Assembly (NCBI RefSeq): GCF_017301615.1
Contig: NZ_CP059066.1
Location: 1,781,001-1,845,000, forward strand
Length of the DNA: 64,000 nucleotides
Reading direction: 5' to 3'
From: Koleobacter methoxysyntrophicus
GTDB taxonomy: Bacteria; Bacillota; Thermosediminibacteria; Koleobacterales; Koleobacteraceae
The translations under genes and the position numbers were made by a program. Below the pieces are notes generated by a model, which worked only from the letters and a program-made list of their open reading frames with translations, was not told where the DNA came from and ran no database searches. The first letter of the stretch is position 1. Each line of letters opens with the position of its first letter. Positions 43,491-52,959 of this stretch are shown here, piece by piece.

Positions 43491-44073
43491 GGTTCCCGGA
43501 ATTCCTGATGAATGTTTTGATCGTGGAAACCTGCCCATGACTAAGGAAGAGGTAAGGTGTATAACGATATCAAAATTGAGATTAAGCCAGGATAGCATCG
43601 TGTATGATGTTGGTGCAGGAACGGGAACAGTTTCCATTGAAGCAGGCCTTATTGTGCAAAAAGGTAAAGTTTATTCTATTGAGAAAACTGAAGAGGGCTG
43701 TGAGCTGATTCAAAAAAATACACGGAAATTCAGGCTGCATAACATCGAAGTCATAAAGGGAGAGGCACCTGAAGTTTTAAAGCCCCTTCCTGCTCCCCAT
43801 CGAGTGTTTATAGGAGGAAGCGGTGGCAGGCTGAAAGAAATCCTTAAAGTATGCCATCAAAAGCTTAGAAAAAATGGCATCATAGTAATTAACTGCATTA
43901 CCATTGAGACATTAACAACGGGTGTTCAGGTATTAAAGGAAAAAGGATATTCAGTAGAAATAGTAAACATTATCGTTTCCAAAGGAGAAAAAGCTGGAAA
44001 GGTAACAATGATGAAAAGTTTAAATCCTGTCTTTATCATCAGCGCACGAAAGGGCGGTATAAATAATGACTAA
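43471..44073 (+). CDS. cbiT: Cobalt-precorrin-6B C15-methyltransferase (decarboxylating) CbiT
   Basis: 200-aa class I SAM methyltransferase. It has PMTKEEVRCITISKLRLSQD, the SAM-binding motif VYDVGAGTGTVSIEAGL and acidic strand-2 residue in SIEKTEE. RVFIGGSGGRLKEIL is typical of CbiT. The gene overlaps both neighbours, so translation is coupled. Confidence 0.95.
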   Translation: MKQKIFEVPGIPDECFDRGNLPMTKEEVRCITISKLRLSQDSIVYDVGAGTGTVSIEAGLIVQKGKVYSIEKTEEGCELIQKNTRKFRLHNIEVIKGEAPEVLKPLPAPHRVFIGGSGGRLKEILKVCHQKLRKNGIIVINCITIETLTTGVQVLKEKGYSVEIVNIIVSKGEKAGKVTMMKSLNPVFIISARKGGINND

Positions 44074-44764
44074 ATTTTACGGAATTGGAGTTGGGCCGGG
44101 AGATCCAGAACTCCTCACTCTAAAGGCAGCAGAAACCTTAAGAAAGCTGGATGTGGTAATAGCCCCTGAAAAATCCAAAGGCAGGGGTAGTGCAGCATTA
44201 AAAATAGCTAAAAGATACCTGAAACCTGATGCAAAAGTTTTGAGAATGGTCTTCCCTATGGTTGAAGACCGGGTATTGCTTAAAAAAAGCTGGAAAAAGT
44301 GTGTTGAGACCATTGAGCTTGAAATTCAAAAAGGGAATTATGTCGGTTTTATTACTCTGGGTGATCCCATGATTTACAGCACTTATACGTATGTATTTAG
44401 AATGCTTCAAGAAAAAGGAATAAGCATAGAGACTATCCCGGGGGTGCCTTCTTTTTGCGCCTGTGCTGCAAAGGCCGGGAAACCCCTTGCTCAGGGCCGG
44501 GAAAACCTGGTTGTTATTCCAGGGGTAAAGAATAAGGAAGAACTTGAAAATCTGCTGGATAATTTTAAAAATGTGGTAGTGATGAAAGCAGGTTCCCATC
44601 TTGATAAAACCATTGAGCTTCTTGAAGCAAAAGGCTTTTCACATTTAACACTGGTAAGCCAGTGTGGTTTTGATGAGGAAAAGGTTTATCATGATTTAAG
44701 AGATTTACAAAACAAAAAAATCCACTATCTTTCCATGATAATCGCTAAAAAGGGTGATGAATAA
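44066..44764 (+). CDS. cbiL: Cobalt-precorrin-2 C20-methyltransferase CbiL
   Basis: 232-aa tetrapyrrole methylase. Begins FYGIGVGPGDPELLTLKAAE and includes FITLGDPMIYSTYTYVFRML and ETIPGVPSFCACAAKAGKPL, the C20-specific pattern (family CobI/CbiL). Needed early in the anaerobic branch. Ends with a TAA inside the start region of cbiF. Confidence 0.95.
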   Translation: MTKFYGIGVGPGDPELLTLKAAETLRKLDVVIAPEKSKGRGSAALKIAKRYLKPDAKVLRMVFPMVEDRVLLKKSWKKCVETIELEIQKGNYVGFITLGDPMIYSTYTYVFRMLQEKGISIETIPGVPSFCACAAKAGKPLAQGRENLVVIPGVKNKEELENLLDNFKNVVVMKAGSHLDKTIELLEAKGFSHLTLVSQCGFDEEKVYHDLRDLQNKKIHYLSMIIAKKGDE

Positions 44765-44765
44765 C

Positions 44766-45521
44766 ATGAGGGTATACTTTGTAGGAGCAGGCCCTGGAGA
44801 TGTAGAGCTTATCACAGTAAAAGGGAAAAAACTCCTTGAAAAAGCCGATGTGGTTGTGTATGCGGGTTCCCTTGTCAATAGAGAATTACTGAGGTTTTGT
44901 AAAGAGGATGTCGAAATTTACGACAGCTCGAGAATGCACCTGGATGAAATTATCAAAACAATGGTTGAAGCATCAAAAAAGGGTAAAAAAGTGGTCAGGC
45001 TTCATACAGGAGACCCAACTATATATGGAGCAATCAGAGAGCAGATTGACAGGCTGCACAGAGAAAACATTCAATGTGAAATCGTTCCAGGGGTCAGTTC
45101 TTTTACCGCAGCAGCTGCCGCGTTGGAGAAGGAATTTACACTGCCTGATGTTTCTCAAACGGTGATTCTGACAAGGATTGAAGGACGAACCCCGGTACCG
45201 GAAAGGGAGAGGCTGCATAAACTCGCCCAACACAAAGCATCTATGGCCATTTTCCTCTCTGTGCACAAAATTGAGGAAGTTGTAGAAGAACTAAAGAAGG
45301 GATATAGTGAAGATACTCCCGTTGTCGTGGTCCAGAATGCTTCATGGAAGGAAGAAGTTGTTGTACCGGGCAGCTTAAAAGACATCTCAAAAAAAGTGAA
45401 GGAAAAGAACATTACCAAAACGGCAATCATTCTGGTTGGTGATTTTTTGGGAAATAAATATAGTTTTTCAAAGCTTTATAATAAAAACTTTTCCCACGGA
45501 TTTCGGGAGGCACAAAAATGA
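44766..45521 (+). CDS. cbiF: Cobalt-precorrin-4 C11-methyltransferase CbiF
   Basis: 251 aa. Starts MRVYFVGAGPGDVELITVKG; ATG 44766 sits 8-10 bases after AAGGGTGATG, though GTG 44754 and ATG 44757 are in frame. Motifs VVRLHTGDPTIYGAIREQID and EIVPGVSSFTAAAAALEKEF with ILTRIEGRTPVPERE, unique to CbiF/CobM. Overlaps cbiG by 4 bases. Confidence 0.96.
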   Translation: MRVYFVGAGPGDVELITVKGKKLLEKADVVVYAGSLVNRELLRFCKEDVEIYDSSRMHLDEIIKTMVEASKKGKKVVRLHTGDPTIYGAIREQIDRLHRENIQCEIVPGVSSFTAAAAALEKEFTLPDVSQTVILTRIEGRTPVPERERLHKLAQHKASMAIFLSVHKIEEVVEELKKGYSEDTPVVVVQNASWKEEVVVPGSLKDISKKVKEKNITKTAIILVGDFLGNKYSFSKLYNKNFSHGFREAQK

Positions 45522-46567
45522 AGCTGGCTATTCTAGCCCTGACCAGGGGAGGTAAAAACCTCGGTGTTAAGCTTGTTCAAAACCTCCCCTATAAAAATGC
45601 AGATCTGTTTGTGTTGGAGAGATTTAAAACTGAAGAAAAAGAAAAGATTATCAAAGGAAGGTTCATGGAATTTGTCAGGAGAATTTTTTATAAATACGAT
45701 GGATTTATTTTTATAATGGCAGCAGGAATAGTAGTCAGGGCGATTTCACCTTTAATACGGGATAAAAGGACTGACCCTGCAGTCGTTGTTGTAGATGAGA
45801 AGGGAAAACATGCCATAAGCCTTCTCGGCGGTCATCTGGGTGGGGCAAATACCCTGGCAGAGATGGTGGCCGAATCAACGGGAGGAGAAGCTGTAATCAC
45901 AACGGCTACCGATGTAAACAATACTATGGCTGTGGATGTTTTGGCTAAAGAGCTGGGGTTAAGCATTGAAGACTTTGAAAACGTTAAACATATAAACAGT
46001 GCCATTGTAAATGGGGATCTGATCGGCCTTTACACAGAGATAAACATAAACCGTAAGCTTCCTCCAAATATAAAACTCATTGGACTAAAGGATGAGCTAA
46101 AACAATCTACAGGGCTGGTTCTCATATCAAATAGAACCGATCTGCCGTGTTATAACCTGCCGTCTGTTGTCCTCAGGCCCAAAAATTTAATAGCTGGAGT
46201 TGGCTGCAGAAAAGGTAAAGGGAAGGATGAAATTATCGGGGCAATAAAACAAGTGCTTGCTTTAAACAACTTAAGCAATAAAAGCCTGAAAGCCATAGCA
46301 ACCATTGATATTAAAAAGGACGAGGCAGGAATAATTGAAGCTTCACGTTTTTTTAATGTTCCTCTCAAATTTTTTTCGAAACAAAATATCAGGGAAATAG
46401 AGGGAAACTTTAATGGTTCTTCTTTTGTAAAACAAAAGCTGGGTATAAGCTGTGTAGCGGAACCCTGTGCTTTTTTAGCTGCGGCAAAACCAGTGAAAAT
46501 TTACAATAAGCAGAAGTTCGATGGAATCACCGTTGCCCTTGCTGTAGATGGGAGTGAAAATGGATGA
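45518..46567 (+). CDS. cbiG: Cobalt-precorrin-5A hydrolase CbiG
   Basis: 349 aa that opens the delta-lactone and releases acetaldehyde (C2 unit). N-terminal domain has KYDGFIFIMAAGIVVRAISP and SLLGGHLGGANTLAEMVAES. The C-terminal domain has LIAGVGCRKGKGKDEIIGAI and GISCVAEPCAFLAA, both CbiG hallmarks. ATGA overlap at each end. Confidence 0.95.
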   Translation: MKLAILALTRGGKNLGVKLVQNLPYKNADLFVLERFKTEEKEKIIKGRFMEFVRRIFYKYDGFIFIMAAGIVVRAISPLIRDKRTDPAVVVVDEKGKHAISLLGGHLGGANTLAEMVAESTGGEAVITTATDVNNTMAVDVLAKELGLSIEDFENVKHINSAIVNGDLIGLYTEININRKLPPNIKLIGLKDELKQSTGLVLISNRTDLPCYNLPSVVLRPKNLIAGVGCRKGKGKDEIIGAIKQVLALNNLSNKSLKAIATIDIKKDEAGIIEASRFFNVPLKFFSKQNIREIEGNFNGSSFVKQKLGISCVAEPCAFLAAAKPVKIYNKQKFDGITVALAVDGSENG

Positions 46568-47298
46568 AAGGAAAGTTATATATTGTAGGTCTTGGTCCTG
46601 GAGGCAAAGGGGATATGACTTTAAGGGCAGTTAAAGCCATTGAGGATTCAGATATAATAGTAGGATATACAACTTATGTCAATCTGATAAGGGAGATGAT
46701 TCGGGACAAAAGAGTGATTACTACAGGAATGAGGCGGGAAAGAGAAAGGTGTGAAAAAGCTGTTTTTTGTGCAGAGAGAGGTAACAGGGTTTGTATTGTT
46801 TCCAGTGGTGATCCGGGAGTTTACGGTATGGCCGGACTGGTATTGGAAATAATTGCAAAACAGAATTCTAAAATTGAAGTTGAAATCATTCCTGGAGTAA
46901 CCTCTGCTACGGCCGGAGGAGCACTGCTGGGAGCACCCCTTATAAACGATTTTGCGGTGATAAGCTTAAGTGATCTCCTGACACCTTGGGATGTAATACA
47001 GCAACGAATACGGGCAGCTGCCCGGAGCGATTTTGTAATTGTTTTATACAACCCCATGAGCAAAAAGAGAAGAAAACACATCGAAAAGGCACGGGAAATA
47101 ATATTGAACTGCAGAAAACCCGAAACCCCCGTTGGAATCGTAAAAAATATAGGAAGGGAAGGGGAGACGGTGATTGTGACAGACCTGCAGCACATGTTGG
47201 AATATCAGATCGATATGGTCACAACAGTTATCATTGGAAACAGTTCGACATTTGCAGAAAATGATAGAATGATTACACCAAGGGGTTATGAGGTATGA
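46564..47298 (+). CDS. cbiH: Cobalt-precorrin-3 C17-methyltransferase CbiH
   Basis: 244-aa ring-contracting methylase (CobJ family). Opens KLYIVGLGPGGKGDMTLRAV; has IVSSGDPGVYGMAGLVLEII and IIPGVTSATAGGALLGAPLI, then FAVISLSDLLTPWDVI, all diagnostic. No fused Fe-S domain. Overlaps cbiG and cbiJ by 4 bases. Confidence 0.96.
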   Translation: MKGKLYIVGLGPGGKGDMTLRAVKAIEDSDIIVGYTTYVNLIREMIRDKRVITTGMRRERERCEKAVFCAERGNRVCIVSSGDPGVYGMAGLVLEIIAKQNSKIEVEIIPGVTSATAGGALLGAPLINDFAVISLSDLLTPWDVIQQRIRAAARSDFVIVLYNPMSKKRRKHIEKAREIILNCRKPETPVGIVKNIGREGETVIVTDLQHMLEYQIDMVTTVIIGNSSTFAENDRMITPRGYEV

Positions 47299-47987
47299 TT
47301 TTCGTGCTTGCCGGAACCACTGAAGGGAGAAAAATAGTAAAAAGCCTGGTTGAAAAGGGAATCAGGGTTATCGCCTCTACAGCAACACCTTATGGAGGAG
47401 AACTGTTGGATAGCCGGTGTGAAGTAATCACTAGACCCCTTAATACCGATGATATGATACAAGTCATAAAAAACCGGGGTGTAGTAGAACTTATTGATGC
47501 AACCCATCCCTTTGCAAGGAAGGTTTCCGAAAATGCAAAAAAAGCAGCGAAGTTAACAGGGATCAGCTACAAAAGGATAAACAGAGAAGAGGTAGAGGTT
47601 GGCTACGACAAAGTGATTTATGTAGATGGTTTTCAGGAGGCTGCACAGTTGGCCAAAAGGTTTAATGGGACCGTTTTCCTTACCGTTGGCAGTAAAAACC
47701 TTGAAGCCTTTGCAATGCAGAGGAAACATTATGACAGGCTGGTTGCCCGCATACTGCCAATAAATGAATCTGTAGAAAAAGCCCGTAATCTAGGGTTTAA
47801 ACCTGCAGATATTATAGCCCTTCAGGGGCCTTTTAGTGTAGAATTAAATAAAACCCTTTTTAAAGAATATGATGCAGGAGTAGTGATAACAAAGGACAGT
47901 GGTTATACAGGAGGATTGCACACCAAAATAGAGGCAGCAAAACACCTGAATATTCCTGTAATCATTATTAACAAACCCAAAATTTAA
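47295..47987 (+). CDS. cbiJ: Cobalt-precorrin-6A reductase CbiJ
   Basis: 230-aa NADH-dependent reductase. MIFVLAGTTEGRKIVKSLVE, IDATHPFARKVSENAKKAA and ITKDSGYTGGLHTKIEAAKH are the family landmarks (CobK/CbiJ). Last gene of the operon. cbiC, cbiB and intact cbiX/cbiD are not in the window, so the ring pathway is incomplete here. Confidence 0.95.
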   Translation: MIFVLAGTTEGRKIVKSLVEKGIRVIASTATPYGGELLDSRCEVITRPLNTDDMIQVIKNRGVVELIDATHPFARKVSENAKKAAKLTGISYKRINREEVEVGYDKVIYVDGFQEAAQLAKRFNGTVFLTVGSKNLEAFAMQRKHYDRLVARILPINESVEKARNLGFKPADIIALQGPFSVELNKTLFKEYDAGVVITKDSGYTGGLHTKIEAAKHLNIPVIIINKPKI

Positions 47988-48071
47988 AGTTTTTTCTTTT
48001 GATACTCCCTGGGGTGAGCACTGCCATTGTGATTAAATCCACCGGAACGGTTTTTAAATGGATTGTTCTTA

Positions 48072-50960
48072 TCAAGGTGTAATACTTTCTATCTGATAAG
48101 TTACTTTATTGTCCTTAACAGTAAACAAAATGTATTGAGGTGCATCCTTACTGACTCCCGGTACCCCTGCATAGTAAACCCCGTTACGGCGGTATATTTC
48201 AGGCTCGTCTACATTTCCGTAAAAAAACCATACCTCTGCATCATGTTCTTCCCTGTATTTAGTAAGAATATCCTCCAGGAGCTGTTTTTCATATTTATCA
48301 CTGAAGTTCTCAGGGGACAGATTTGTTATTATGAAAATATTATCCCCACCGGCATCCCTCAATTCTTTTTGAAGGAATATCCACTGCTCGGGGTTGGTCG
48401 GGCGCAATCCTCCTCTTGATGAATCCAGGAAAATAAACCTGTTTTTCCCTTTTTCCTGGGAATATGGCTGATCACCTACCGGGTAAACGGGTTTCGGCGA
48501 TATTGACAGCCATGTCCGACTTGCTTCCCACGGTGTTATCTCCGAATTACCTGTAAAATTCCCGGAAAACAGGATAAAGTCGATGGAGCTTTTTCTAGAT
48601 ACGTCTACAACAGCAGATAGATGTTCATAGTATACAGGGTTATAGTCCCTGGCAATAAGGGCATCACCGAATAGGATGAACTGAAAGCCCTTGCTTTTTT
48701 TATTTGTTTTCAATTCAACCTCTGTATTCTTGGGGTCAAAATATTCTTTCTCCGATACCATTGACAGGAAAGAGTAATCGAAATCAGGGGGTGAAAAAAC
48801 TGTAAGGCCTTCGAAGTAGATGGCACCCGAATCCATTTTATCCATCTCGGTTTCAGCAAGGTAGATCCTCCGCAGTTTTATAGGCTGAATTAAATCATCC
48901 GGGATTTCACCTTCAACCTTTCTCCAGCCGCACCAGTTAACATTCCTGGCAAGGGTTATATAGGCGTCTTTTCCTGAGGAATCAGTAACAAGGGCCCTCA
49001 GCCAGTGATTGTTGCCGCCATTACCGAAAACCCACAGGCCCAGCTTCTTTGTGCCTTCAGGCAATTCCCTTCCACCTTCAAACACCGCATAGGAAGCCTG
49101 GGGAGAGGAAGAACCTGAAAAATTGTATTCCAGTTTTCCTACCTTTTGACTGAATAGCAGTTCGGGAGAGGGAGAAATCTCGAAATTTGCCCCTACATCC
49201 TGGGGGTATGCTAAGGCTTTCATTCCGGTAATATCCTGAAAATCTTCGATTAATCTTTCCGTTTTCCCAATACTGATAAGACAGACGGCGGAAAGGTTTT
49301 CATAACGGGCAATTACTGCCCCTGTTGCTGATGGTGATGAAGATGAAGCAGTGAACCGACCATCTTCTACTGTGCCTATATCGCCCATTACTTCCCATTC
49401 TACGTCGGCTGGGTTTAATACAGCCCTGTAACCCTCGGTATCTTCGATATATGCTGTGATATCCCTGGCCTGTCCGGGTTCCAGGGTTATCCGGGAAGGA
49501 TGAAGTTCAATCCGTATCCCTTCCTCTAATACATGAATGGGAAGTTCTTCCTTGATTCTCCCTATCCTTGCAGTAATGTATCCCCTGCCCGATTTTTGGG
49601 CATGGAAGGTGGAGCCTTTAAATTTGCCGAGGTTGTTCGAAACAGACCATGTTACTTTTTTGGGATCAACAGCTACGGGATTGTAATTCCGGTCATATCC
49701 TAAAACCTCGAACTCTAGCGTTCCACCTAAAGGAATTTTCGAAACGGGGGCTTTAATCCTCAAACCTTTGAGTTTATCTGTTTTCCCCGTATAGAATATC
49801 CCTATACCGTTGGGGACCCTCCGTTCAAACCCGTTTGCTATTGTGCTGATAGGGGTTACTTCGTTTTCCCCCAGAGGCCTTACAGCCATAACTGATGAAC
49901 CGCCGCCGTCCAGATTCAGGGCATTATATGCCCCTACCGACAGAAGGAATTCGGCCAGTTCTTTTTGATCCATGCCCGTACTTAAGGGGTGTCTTCCCTC
50001 TACTACCACCAAAAACATCGTTTCCTGGTCTCTTGAGATTCCGATAGCTGTTCGGGGATGCCTTCCAGTGATATTATGTTCGAAGTCGGGAATTTTTCCA
50101 TCTTTTATCAGAATTCCTCCACCGCCGACAGCAGCATATATCTCCCTCCAATCCGGCAGCGTTGAGAGTTCGACTTCAAGGGTATCACCCGGTTTCAATT
50201 TATCTTTTAAGAGCGTGCTTCTCATACCGCAAGCTGCGAGAACATAGCCGTTTTCCGGAATAGCCGCAGGGGGTAATCCTTCCCTTATCTCTACTACCTT
50301 ATTCCCTTCGACTACTACTTCAACATATTCGGTTTTATTAGTACAACCGGGGCTGTGTTCGGACCAGTAACGTGTATACATTAATATACTTTCGGCATTG
50401 CCGGCAGATTTATTAACGGCATTAATGGAAGCCCTGGTCCCGTCAGGAAACACCAGATTCCCTTTCCATAGCCATTTTTCGATAAAGGGTACTTTATCGC
50501 GGGTAATGGAAAATACGGCCATATCATTTCTGTATGTAGGGCTTGAGATCAGTTCTCCTGATTTTATAACGGGTCCGATTGTATATGTATCATTCCCCAT
50601 ATTAAAGAAATCGCCGTTAATTGCAGATACTGCACCTTCTCGTAATGCCATTTTACTTATAGGTTCGGGGAAAGATAAGCCTTTTTCCGGAAGCAGTGTA
50701 TTTATTTCGATATTTCTGTCAGATATATCTACCGTTAAAAGGTGAATTGTAAGCCATCCTCCGGTGGTGTATTTGATAATCCTTTCGTAATCAACCCCTT
50801 TTGAAACATGTTCCGAATATCTTTCTTCATACAAAAGGGTATCGGTTTTTTCTGCTTCTGCTGTGGGAACAATAATGTTCAGAATTAGAATTGCGGTTAA
50901 AAGAAACGGTATCCAGAATCCGATAAATTTCCTATGCAGCAGCTGGATTAACGTGTACAT
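48072..50960 (-). CDS. Large secreted phosphodiester-glycosidase-domain protein
   Basis: 962 aa with a signal/anchor helix at residues 12-35. Residues about 60-395 are a phosphodiester glycosidase (NAGPA-like, PF09992) domain: AINGDFFNMG, GRHPRTAIGISRDQETMFLV and NLDGGGSSVMAVRPLGENE, with the Asp and Gly-rich loop present. Two bacterial Ig-like stretches follow (about 400-570: LKGLRIKAPVSKIPLGGTLE, IRIELHPSRITLEPGQARD). Next is a carbohydrate-binding-like beta domain (about 580-735). The last 210 residues resemble a calcineurin-type phosphoesterase (FILFGDALI, DFILFSGNFTGNSE, FFYGNVDEP) but with several metal ligands altered. Likely acts on cell-wall polymers or exopolysaccharide outside the cell. 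ATG 50960 follows AGGGGG. Confidence 0.85.
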   Translation of the reverse strand: MYTLIQLLHRKFIGFWIPFLLTAILILNIIVPTAEAEKTDTLLYEERYSEHVSKGVDYERIIKYTTGGWLTIHLLTVDISDRNIEINTLLPEKGLSFPEPISKMALREGAVSAINGDFFNMGNDTYTIGPVIKSGELISSPTYRNDMAVFSITRDKVPFIEKWLWKGNLVFPDGTRASINAVNKSAGNAESILMYTRYWSEHSPGCTNKTEYVEVVVEGNKVVEIREGLPPAAIPENGYVLAACGMRSTLLKDKLKPGDTLEVELSTLPDWREIYAAVGGGGILIKDGKIPDFEHNITGRHPRTAIGISRDQETMFLVVVEGRHPLSTGMDQKELAEFLLSVGAYNALNLDGGGSSVMAVRPLGENEVTPISTIANGFERRVPNGIGIFYTGKTDKLKGLRIKAPVSKIPLGGTLEFEVLGYDRNYNPVAVDPKKVTWSVSNNLGKFKGSTFHAQKSGRGYITARIGRIKEELPIHVLEEGIRIELHPSRITLEPGQARDITAYIEDTEGYRAVLNPADVEWEVMGDIGTVEDGRFTASSSSPSATGAVIARYENLSAVCLISIGKTERLIEDFQDITGMKALAYPQDVGANFEISPSPELLFSQKVGKLEYNFSGSSSPQASYAVFEGGRELPEGTKKLGLWVFGNGGNNHWLRALVTDSSGKDAYITLARNVNWCGWRKVEGEIPDDLIQPIKLRRIYLAETEMDKMDSGAIYFEGLTVFSPPDFDYSFLSMVSEKEYFDPKNTEVELKTNKKSKGFQFILFGDALIARDYNPVYYEHLSAVVDVSRKSSIDFILFSGNFTGNSEITPWEASRTWLSISPKPVYPVGDQPYSQEKGKNRFIFLDSSRGGLRPTNPEQWIFLQKELRDAGGDNIFIITNLSPENFSDKYEKQLLEDILTKYREEHDAEVWFFYGNVDEPEIYRRNGVYYAGVPGVSKDAPQYILFTVKDNKVTYQIESITP

Positions 50961-51148
50961 ATTTATTACCCCCTATTTAACCTCAAATTTAGTTTTTGAC
51001 TTTGTGACTATGCTGTTAACTTGCAGCGGTATCCCTTCGCTTGCTCCTGGCCTTGAACCAGAACTCTAAATTCAATGGTAAATCTACTGCTAAAACTTTA
51101 GACCGAAAAGTCTGCAGTTATGTTCCGAAAGATTTAGTTAAAATTTTT

Positions 51149-51790
51149 TCAATCTCTGGCCTTTATTACCAAAAGGACCCCATCCTGAATCTTTACCCAT
51201 CCATTTTCAGCTGTAAGACGATTGCTTAAAGAAAGGCTGCTCCCGAATTCCAGGTCAGCATTTTTTAGCCTGTAAAATAGGCCATGGGTCGTAACACCGA
51301 TTACTTTCGAAGTAATTGGAATCAGTGAAATGTAATCACCCTCTTTACCGGTAATCTTTACCTCATCCAGACATACCTGAAGGTCATTCTTTTCATCGAT
51401 GGCCCTTACCTTAAAACCCTTAAGGGATAAGGAAATTAATAACATTATATTTGCCAGGGAATGATCCATCCTGTCCCCAAACCCCCCTATCAGGAGAAGC
51501 TCTTTATATCCATTTTCTACAGCATAATCTAGTGCCAGTTCTGTATCGCTTTTATCTTTGTTTGCGGGATAGCGTATTATAGGGATGCCCTTTTGCTTAA
51601 AAAGTGTTAGTGTTTCAGGGGCAGCAGAATCAAAGTCCCCTATTATGGCATGGGGGTCAATACCGGCTTTCAATGCGTGCTTTATTCCCCCGTCGGCACA
51701 GATTATGAAATCTTGATTCTCATCGATTAAATCCTTGATAAATGAATAATCATTAATTGTTCCGTTGGTGATAATAACAGCTTTCGACAT
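51149..51790 (-). CDS. thiN: Thiamine pyrophosphokinase
   Basis: 213 aa. FIICADGGIKHALKAGIDPH, IGDFDS (metal/ATP-binding Asp), YPANKDKSDTELALDYAVEN and GGFGDRMDHSLANIMLL are the family motifs, and the C-terminal beta sandwich is present (GVTTHGLFYRLKNADL). Converts thiamine directly to TPP. ATG 51790 follows AAGGGAGGC. An organism with this enzyme and thiE needs a TMP phosphatase, which the HAD protein at 24260-24910 could be. No riboswitch was seen upstream. Confidence 0.95.
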   Translation of the reverse strand: MSKAVIITNGTINDYSFIKDLIDENQDFIICADGGIKHALKAGIDPHAIIGDFDSAAPETLTLFKQKGIPIIRYPANKDKSDTELALDYAVENGYKELLLIGGFGDRMDHSLANIMLLISLSLKGFKVRAIDEKNDLQVCLDEVKITGKEGDYISLIPITSKVIGVTTHGLFYRLKNADLEFGSSLSLSNRLTAENGWVKIQDGVLLVIKARD

Positions 51791-52151
51791 AATATGCCTC
51801 CCTTATTTTATTCTGGGTGAGATAGAGCATTGTAAAGTTATTTGTTAAAACAGGTTATATTGAACAGTTTAGCTGTTTTATAAACATATATACTATTTAG
51901 ATTTGGATATGCGTATTGCTGCCGCGGGTAAGTTTAGGGCTTTATTGAGTATATTATACTTCAAAATGCTTCAACTGACTATACACTTTGCTCGGGAAGC
52001 GTCAAGCCTTATTATTGAATTAATGCCAAATCTCGGGGCGCTATTTATAGCTTACAAAATAAAGAGCTCGAAATTTTGAATTTATAGTCCAAAAATGCAG
52101 GGATAATGTTATAATCTTATTGAAAATAGCTGATGGGAGGTTTTTGTAATT
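51791..52151. other. 361-base intergenic region
   Basis: Divergent spacer between thiN and the DUF2225 gene. Only the start signals are clear: a TATAAT at about 52109-52114 and GATGGGAGG before ATG 52152. I found no ORF with a ribosome binding site, no strong hairpin with a T run and no riboswitch core in the rest. Confidence 0.5.
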
Positions 52152-52847
52152 ATGGTTGATGTTTTATACAGGAAAGAAGTTCTGTGTCCTGTTTGCAGTA
52201 GTACATTTGAAACGTCAAAGGTTCGGCTGTCCCAACGTAAGGTAGAAAAAAGGGATGAGGATTTTTGCATCTACTATAAGGGTGAAAACCCAATTTATTA
52301 TGAGGTCTGGGTCTGCCCCGAATGTGGTTATGCAGCAATGGAAGCCTATTTTCAGGATATTGATGAATGGGGCAAGGACAAGGTTAGAAAGAATATATCG
52401 GTAAAATGGAGAAAAAGGAGTTATGGAGGTCAGAGAGGTATAGATGAGGCCATAAACTGCTATAAACTTGCTTTATACTGCAGCAGGGTTATAGAAGCCA
52501 AGGCAAGTACTACAGCATCTCTTTGTCTGCGGTTGGCATGGCTGTACAGAATGCAGCAGGACCCCCGTGAAAAGGAGTTTCTGAAACATGCTTTAAATTT
52601 TTATATGGAGGCTTTTAGCAAGGAACGGTTTCCTATAGGCAAAATGAATGAGATAACTATGATGTATCTGATAGGGGAACTGCACAGACGCCTCGGTAAC
52701 TACGAAGAAGCTGTTAAATGGTTTAACAGGGTTGTATCCCATCCTTCAAGGCACAGCAATCCGGCAATAGAAAAGATGGCAAGAGATCAATGGCACCTGG
52801 CAGCCCAGCAGCGAAAACAGCCTGATGAAGAAATTGTGGAGGGTTGA
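52152..52847 (+). CDS. DUF2225-family zinc-ribbon protein
   Basis: 231 aa. Two CxxC pairs near the N-terminus (VLCPVCSSTFETSKV and WVCPECGYAAMEAYF) make a zinc ribbon. After this the protein is all-helical with TPR-like repeats (INCYKLALYCSRVI, SLCLRLAWLYRMQ, LIGELHRRLGNYEEAVKWFN). DUF2225 proteins are common in Clostridia; no function is known, but Zn ribbon plus TPR suggests a protein-binding adaptor. It ends just before the first 30-bp repeat copy. Confidence 0.9.
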   Translation: MVDVLYRKEVLCPVCSSTFETSKVRLSQRKVEKRDEDFCIYYKGENPIYYEVWVCPECGYAAMEAYFQDIDEWGKDKVRKNISVKWRKRSYGGQRGIDEAINCYKLALYCSRVIEAKASTTASLCLRLAWLYRMQQDPREKEFLKHALNFYMEAFSKERFPIGKMNEITMMYLIGELHRRLGNYEEAVKWFNRVVSHPSRHSNPAIEKMARDQWHLAAQQRKQPDEEIVEG

Positions 52848-52877
52848 ACTGACGGGCACAAAGTGCCCGAAAGTTGG
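52848..52877 (+). repeat. 30-bp direct repeat, copy 1 (left of the toxin-antitoxin pair)
   Basis: ACTGACGGGCACAAAGTGCC begins the unit, which ends AAGTTGG. It holds a 7-bp hairpin, CGGGCAC/GTGCCCG with an AAA loop. The copy at 53636-53665 differs at one base. Confidence 0.9.
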
Positions 52878-52910
52878 CAGTGTAAAATACGGACTTTATC
52901 GAAGTTTTTC

Positions 52911-52939
52911 TTGACGTACGTTTTTATGTACGCTATAAT
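52911..52939 (+). promoter_or_regulatory. Promoter and probable operator of the yefM/yoeB pair
   Basis: TTGACG (52911-52916), 17-bp spacer and TATAAT (52934-52939). The spacer carries CGTAC and GTACG as inverted repeats, and TGTAC lies next to the -10. YefM-type antitoxins are known to bind operators built on TGTACA, so this is a likely autorepression site. Confidence 0.8.
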
Positions 52940-52959
52940 TATCTTCAGAGGTGATTTAA

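Noticed and set aside
50961-51148. Small plus-strand ORFs between the phosphodiester glycosidase gene and thiN
   Set aside because: No ribosome binding sites, low-complexity translation, and they overlap minus-strand gene ends.
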